This document shows positions 61,262 through 64,000 of a DNA stretch of 64,000 nt, piece by piece. A program made the position numbers and the translations under genes. Position 1 is the first letter of the stretch. The number at the start of each line of letters is the position of its first letter. The DNA comes from Ursidibacter maritimus (GTDB taxonomy: Bacteria; Pseudomonadota; Gammaproteobacteria; Enterobacterales; Pasteurellaceae): positions 186,001 to 250,000 of the forward strand of contig NZ_LEKN01000013.1 in the NCBI RefSeq assembly GCF_009761395.1. The letters run 5' to 3'. The notes under the pieces were generated by a model. The model made no database searches. It saw only the letters and a list, made by a program, of their open reading frames with translations, and was not told where the DNA came from.

Positions 61262-62554
61262 ATGAAATTATTTTGGTTTACTTTATTTATTTCATTACCA
61301 ATTATGGCTGAAAACATCTCAATTAGACTAAAAGATGCGCCAACAAAAGAAACACTAACATTTTTAGCTAATGAATTTTCACAAAATATTGTGATTGAAG
61401 AAAATATAAAATCGAATGTAAATTTGCTTATCGAAAATAGTAGCTTCGATAAAATATTAAATAGCATCAGTAAAATTACTCAATCAACAATAAAAAAAGA
61501 AGATAGCATTTATTTTATGTCTAAGAAGTCAGAAAATACTATTGTATCTTCATCACATAAGGTAGATATTGGACAACATCAAGCTTCCTTGCCTAAATTA
61601 GCTACAAAAAGCATTAAGTTATATTACGCAAAAGCCTCTGAAGTGATAGAAGCTATTACCAAAGGTTCTGGTAATCTATTATCTGAAAATGGTTATCTAC
61701 ATTTCGATGATCGCAGTAATAGTATTATTATTAAGGACACACTCTCATCTATCAAAAATATAAGCCAACTAATCAAACAGCTCGATGCTCCTATTGAACA
61801 AGTGGCAATTGAAGCACGAATTGTGACCATCAGTAGTGAAAACCTTAAAGAATTGGGCGTTAGATGGGGCATGTTTTCTCCAACCGACAACCATCATAAA
61901 TTTGCAGGCTCATTAGAAGGAAATAATTTAACCACCAACAACTTAAATGTGAATTTTCCTGTTAGTAATGCGGCATCAGCTGTGCTCCAAGTTGCAACGA
62001 TCAATAGCCGAATGTTAGATCTCGAATTAACTGCGTTAGAACGAGAAAATAGTATTGAAATCATTGCAAGCCCACGCTTACTGACCACAAATAAGAAAGG
62101 GGCAAGTATTAAACAAGGTACTGAAATCCCTTATGCGATTTATGACAAAAAGTCAGAAACGACTGACGTAGAATTTAAAGAAGCGGTATTAGGGCTTGAA
62201 GTTACACCTCATCTTTCTGAGCATAATCAAGTCTTGTTAGATATGGTTGTTACCCAAAATGCACCTAATACTCAAAATGGTTTCAGTGCTTTAACCACGA
62301 TTGATAAACAAGAATTAAAAACACAAGTCTTTGCTAAAGATGGTGAAACCATTGTACTTGGTGGAGTTTTCCAACACTTAATTACCAAAGGCGAAGATAA
62401 AGTCCCCGTATTAGGCAGTATTCCTGTTCTTAAACATCTCTTTAGCCAAAGTAGAGATAAAATTTCTAAACGAGAATTGGTTATTTTTGTGACACCACAC
62501 ATTATAAAATCACCACCAATTCAGTTAGATAATAAGAAATCTAAACAAAAATAA
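61262..62554 (+). CDS. comE: competence secretin ComE (PilQ-like)
   Basis: ComE forms the outer-membrane pore for the competence pilus and DNA entry. It has 430 residues: a signal peptide ending MAE, an N-terminal secretin/STN-type domain (LKDAPTKETLTFLANEFSQNIVIEE), an N1/KH-like domain (KLYYAKASEVIEAITKGSG) and the secretin barrel from about 200 with VEIIASPRLLT-like IEIIASPRLLTTNKKGA and the signature VPVLGSIPVLKHLF. AGGAGG precedes the ATG. comF, which follows comE in H. influenzae, is absent here. Confidence 0.94.
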   Translation: MKLFWFTLFISLPIMAENISIRLKDAPTKETLTFLANEFSQNIVIEENIKSNVNLLIENSSFDKILNSISKITQSTIKKEDSIYFMSKKSENTIVSSSHKVDIGQHQASLPKLATKSIKLYYAKASEVIEAITKGSGNLLSENGYLHFDDRSNSIIIKDTLSSIKNISQLIKQLDAPIEQVAIEARIVTISSENLKELGVRWGMFSPTDNHHKFAGSLEGNNLTTNNLNVNFPVSNAASAVLQVATINSRMLDLELTALERENSIEIIASPRLLTTNKKGASIKQGTEIPYAIYDKKSETTDVEFKEAVLGLEVTPHLSEHNQVLLDMVVTQNAPNTQNGFSALTTIDKQELKTQVFAKDGETIVLGGVFQHLITKGEDKVPVLGSIPVLKHLFSQSRDKISKRELVIFVTPHIIKSPPIQLDNKKSKQK

Positions 62555-62667
62555 TAGGAAATATGCTAGAATGATCGGCTATTTTGAATGGCAAACCTAC
62601 TGGGTGACATACCCTAACAAGCGGTACGTTATTCAAGCTATTTTACACATTATATTCCTGAGGTTTT

Positions 62668-63081
62668 ATGAAAGTTTCCCCACGCCGTAGAGCAAGAGAA
62701 TGTGCTGTTCAAGCCCTTTACTCTTGGTATATTTCACAGAATAGTGTTGAACAAGTTGAATTAGCTTTTGTTACTGATCAAGATATGAATGGCGTGGATA
62801 TGCCATATTTCCGTAAATTATTGCGTGGAACGGTAGAAAATATTGATGCAATTGATCACTCACTCCGTCCTTATTTAGATCGTGCGGAAAATGAAGTTGA
62901 TCCGATCGAACGGACTATCTTACGTTTATCCGGCTATGAATTGCAATTTGAATTAGATGTTCCTTACAAAGTTGTGATCAATGAAGGGATTGAAGTCGCT
63001 AAAGTATTTGGCTCTGACGATAGTCATAAATATGTTAATGGTATTTTAGATAAATTAGCTCCTGCATTGGGTCGTAAATAG
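62668..63081 (+). CDS. nusB: transcription antitermination factor NusB
   Basis: NusB binds boxA RNA with S10 and supports rRNA antitermination. It has 137 residues of the all-helical family, starting [20 protein letters not shown], with [32 protein letters not shown] split over two helices near residues 90-115 and [10 protein letters not shown] near the end. The preceding gap (62555-62667) holds an exact uptake signal at 62617-62625. It is followed by thiL, the usual order. Confidence 0.97.
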   Translation: MKVSPRRRARECAVQALYSWYISQNSVEQVELAFVTDQDMNGVDMPYFRKLLRGTVENIDAIDHSLRPYLDRAENEVDPIERTILRLSGYELQFELDVPYKVVINEGIEVAKVFGSDDSHKYVNGILDKLAPALGRK

Positions 63082-63090
63082 AGTGATAAA

Positions 63091-64000
63091 ATGGGCGAGT
63101 TTGATCTGATTAAGCAGTATTTTACCCGTAATAAGCGGTTAGATCGTTCGGATATTTTACTTGCTATCGGCGATGATTGTGCAGTGACACAAGTTCCTAC
63201 CCATCATCGTCTTGCGATAACTACAGATACTCTCGTCTGCGACACGCATTTTCTGGCTGATATTTGCCCTGCTGATTTGGCTTATAAAGCGATTGCAGTG
63301 AATTTAAGTGACTTAGCCGCAATGGGTGCAACACCACGCTGGGTTTCTCTTGCCTTAACGCTCCCTAAATGCGATCACCACTGGCTGTCTCTTTTTAGCC
63401 AAGGGCTATTCCAAATTCTTGATGAATATGATGTAGAGCTAATCGGTGGCGATACCACTAAAGGGCATCTATCACTAACCATTACCGCACAAGGTTTTAT
63501 CCCACAACAGCAAGGCTTATTTCGCCATCAAGCCAAGGTAAATGATTTAATCTATGTTTCGGGTTATTTGGGCGATAGTGCCGCAGGTTTGGATCTATTG
63601 CTAAATCCGAAATCATCTGAATGCAATTCAGCACAACACTATTTACTCCAACGTCATTTAAAACCGACACCTCGTATTGCGTTGGGTAAATTATTGTTAG
63701 ATTACAGCCAATGTGCGATTGATATTTCTGATGGCCTACTTGCCGATCTCTCACATATCTTAAACCGTAGTCAATGTAGTACGGAAATTGAAGTGGATAA
63801 ACTACCGCTATCACAAGCAATACAAACGGAATATTCACATTCTAAAGCACTCAATTTTGCTTTAACAGGCGGGGAAGATTATGAACTCTGTTTTACTATT
63901 CCTGAGAATAGACAAACAGATTTTGAGAATATGCTAAAAGCAAAACAGTTAAATTGTTACTGTATCGGCAAAATAACTTCTCAATCAGCAGAGAATATTC
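63091..64000 (+). CDS. thiL: thiamine-monophosphate kinase, 3' end beyond the window
   Basis: ThiL phosphorylates thiamine monophosphate to the active diphosphate. The frame is open from ATG 63091 to the window edge, giving 303 codons of an expected 320 or so. MGEFDLIKQYF is at the start, AIGDDCAV binds Mg-ATP, DLAYKAIAVNLSDLAAMGA is the most conserved block, and ELIGGDTT, AIDISDGLLADL and GGEDYEL follow. It begins 9 bases after the nusB stop without a strong ribosome-binding site, so coupling to nusB is likely. Confidence 0.95.
   Translation, partial: MGEFDLIKQYFTRNKRLDRSDILLAIGDDCAVTQVPTHHRLAITTDTLVCDTHFLADICPADLAYKAIAVNLSDLAAMGATPRWVSLALTLPKCDHHWLSLFSQGLFQILDEYDVELIGGDTTKGHLSLTITAQGFIPQQQGLFRHQAKVNDLIYVSGYLGDSAAGLDLLLNPKSSECNSAQHYLLQRHLKPTPRIALGKLLLDYSQCAIDISDGLLADLSHILNRSQCSTEIEVDKLPLSQAIQTEYSHSKALNFALTGGEDYELCFTIPENRQTDFENMLKAKQLNCYCIGKITSQSAENI

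Overview
The window is a chromosomal segment of a Pasteurellaceae bacterium. Gene content and gene order (adk-ampG-galE, hemCDXY, the comABCDE competence operon, nusB-thiL, the family-specific AmpG and SapF) are typical of that family. The 9-base DNA uptake signal is of the Actinobacillus pleuropneumoniae type, ACAAGCGGT, and occurs many times on both strands; the Haemophilus influenzae form AAGTGCGGT was not seen. This points to the Actinobacillus/Mannheimia/Bibersteinia side of the family; I cannot assign a genus from the sequence. There are no tRNA or rRNA genes, insertion sequences, prophage genes or CRISPR arrays that I can see.

Layout. 0.1-9.6 kb (all minus strand): dipeptide-binding protein DppA; a Na+/H+ antiporter-family carrier behind a histidine attenuator and a hexanucleotide repeat; adk, galE-ampG, rluE, pheA and a SIMPL-domain protein. 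9.6-20.4 kb (all plus strand): a ten-gene haem-acquisition island with two Fur-box promoters: hmuTUV, a ChaN-like lipoprotein, exbB-exbD-tonB, a Slam-dependent surface lipoprotein, its TonB-dependent receptor, and a Slam (type XI) outer-membrane translocon. 20.5-29.2 kb (minus): mlaA, the cell-wall set ycbL-mepK-ldtD, prc, proQ, trxB, cnoX and a small lipoprotein. 29.2-36.3 kb: mdh and argR divergent, yfcH, then the haem-synthesis operon hemCDXY. 36.4-40.8 kb: thrAB with the threonine attenuator (no thrC), then sodA. 40.9-50 kb: ydgA, fadIJ with altered catalytic residues, coaE-yacG, kdsD-greB, an isolated sapF and yeeZ. 50-56.2 kb: gor, an unrecognised lipoprotein, an SNF transporter and aroK-aroB-dam. 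56.4-64 kb: ponA divergent from comABCDE, then nusB and the start of thiL, which runs off the window.

How it fits together. The haem island could form a complete surface-to-cytoplasm route. Slam would export the lipoprotein to the cell surface, the lipoprotein would capture a haem source and hand it to the 751-residue receptor, the dedicated TonB-ExbBD would energise the receptor, and HmuTUV would move haem across the inner membrane. The ligand is inferred from neighbours, not read from the sequence. Two amino-acid attenuators (his and thr) can be read directly, including leader peptides and terminators. Many transcription terminators are built from inverted pairs of uptake sequences, as is usual in this family.

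The only stretches above 300 bases without a main gene are 3259-3685 (his promoter, leader peptide, attenuator, repeat, adk terminator) and 39830-40194 (thr attenuator, leader peptide and promoter, sodA upstream region). Starts were moved inward from the longest open frame wherever a Shine-Dalgarno sequence or family alignment supported it.
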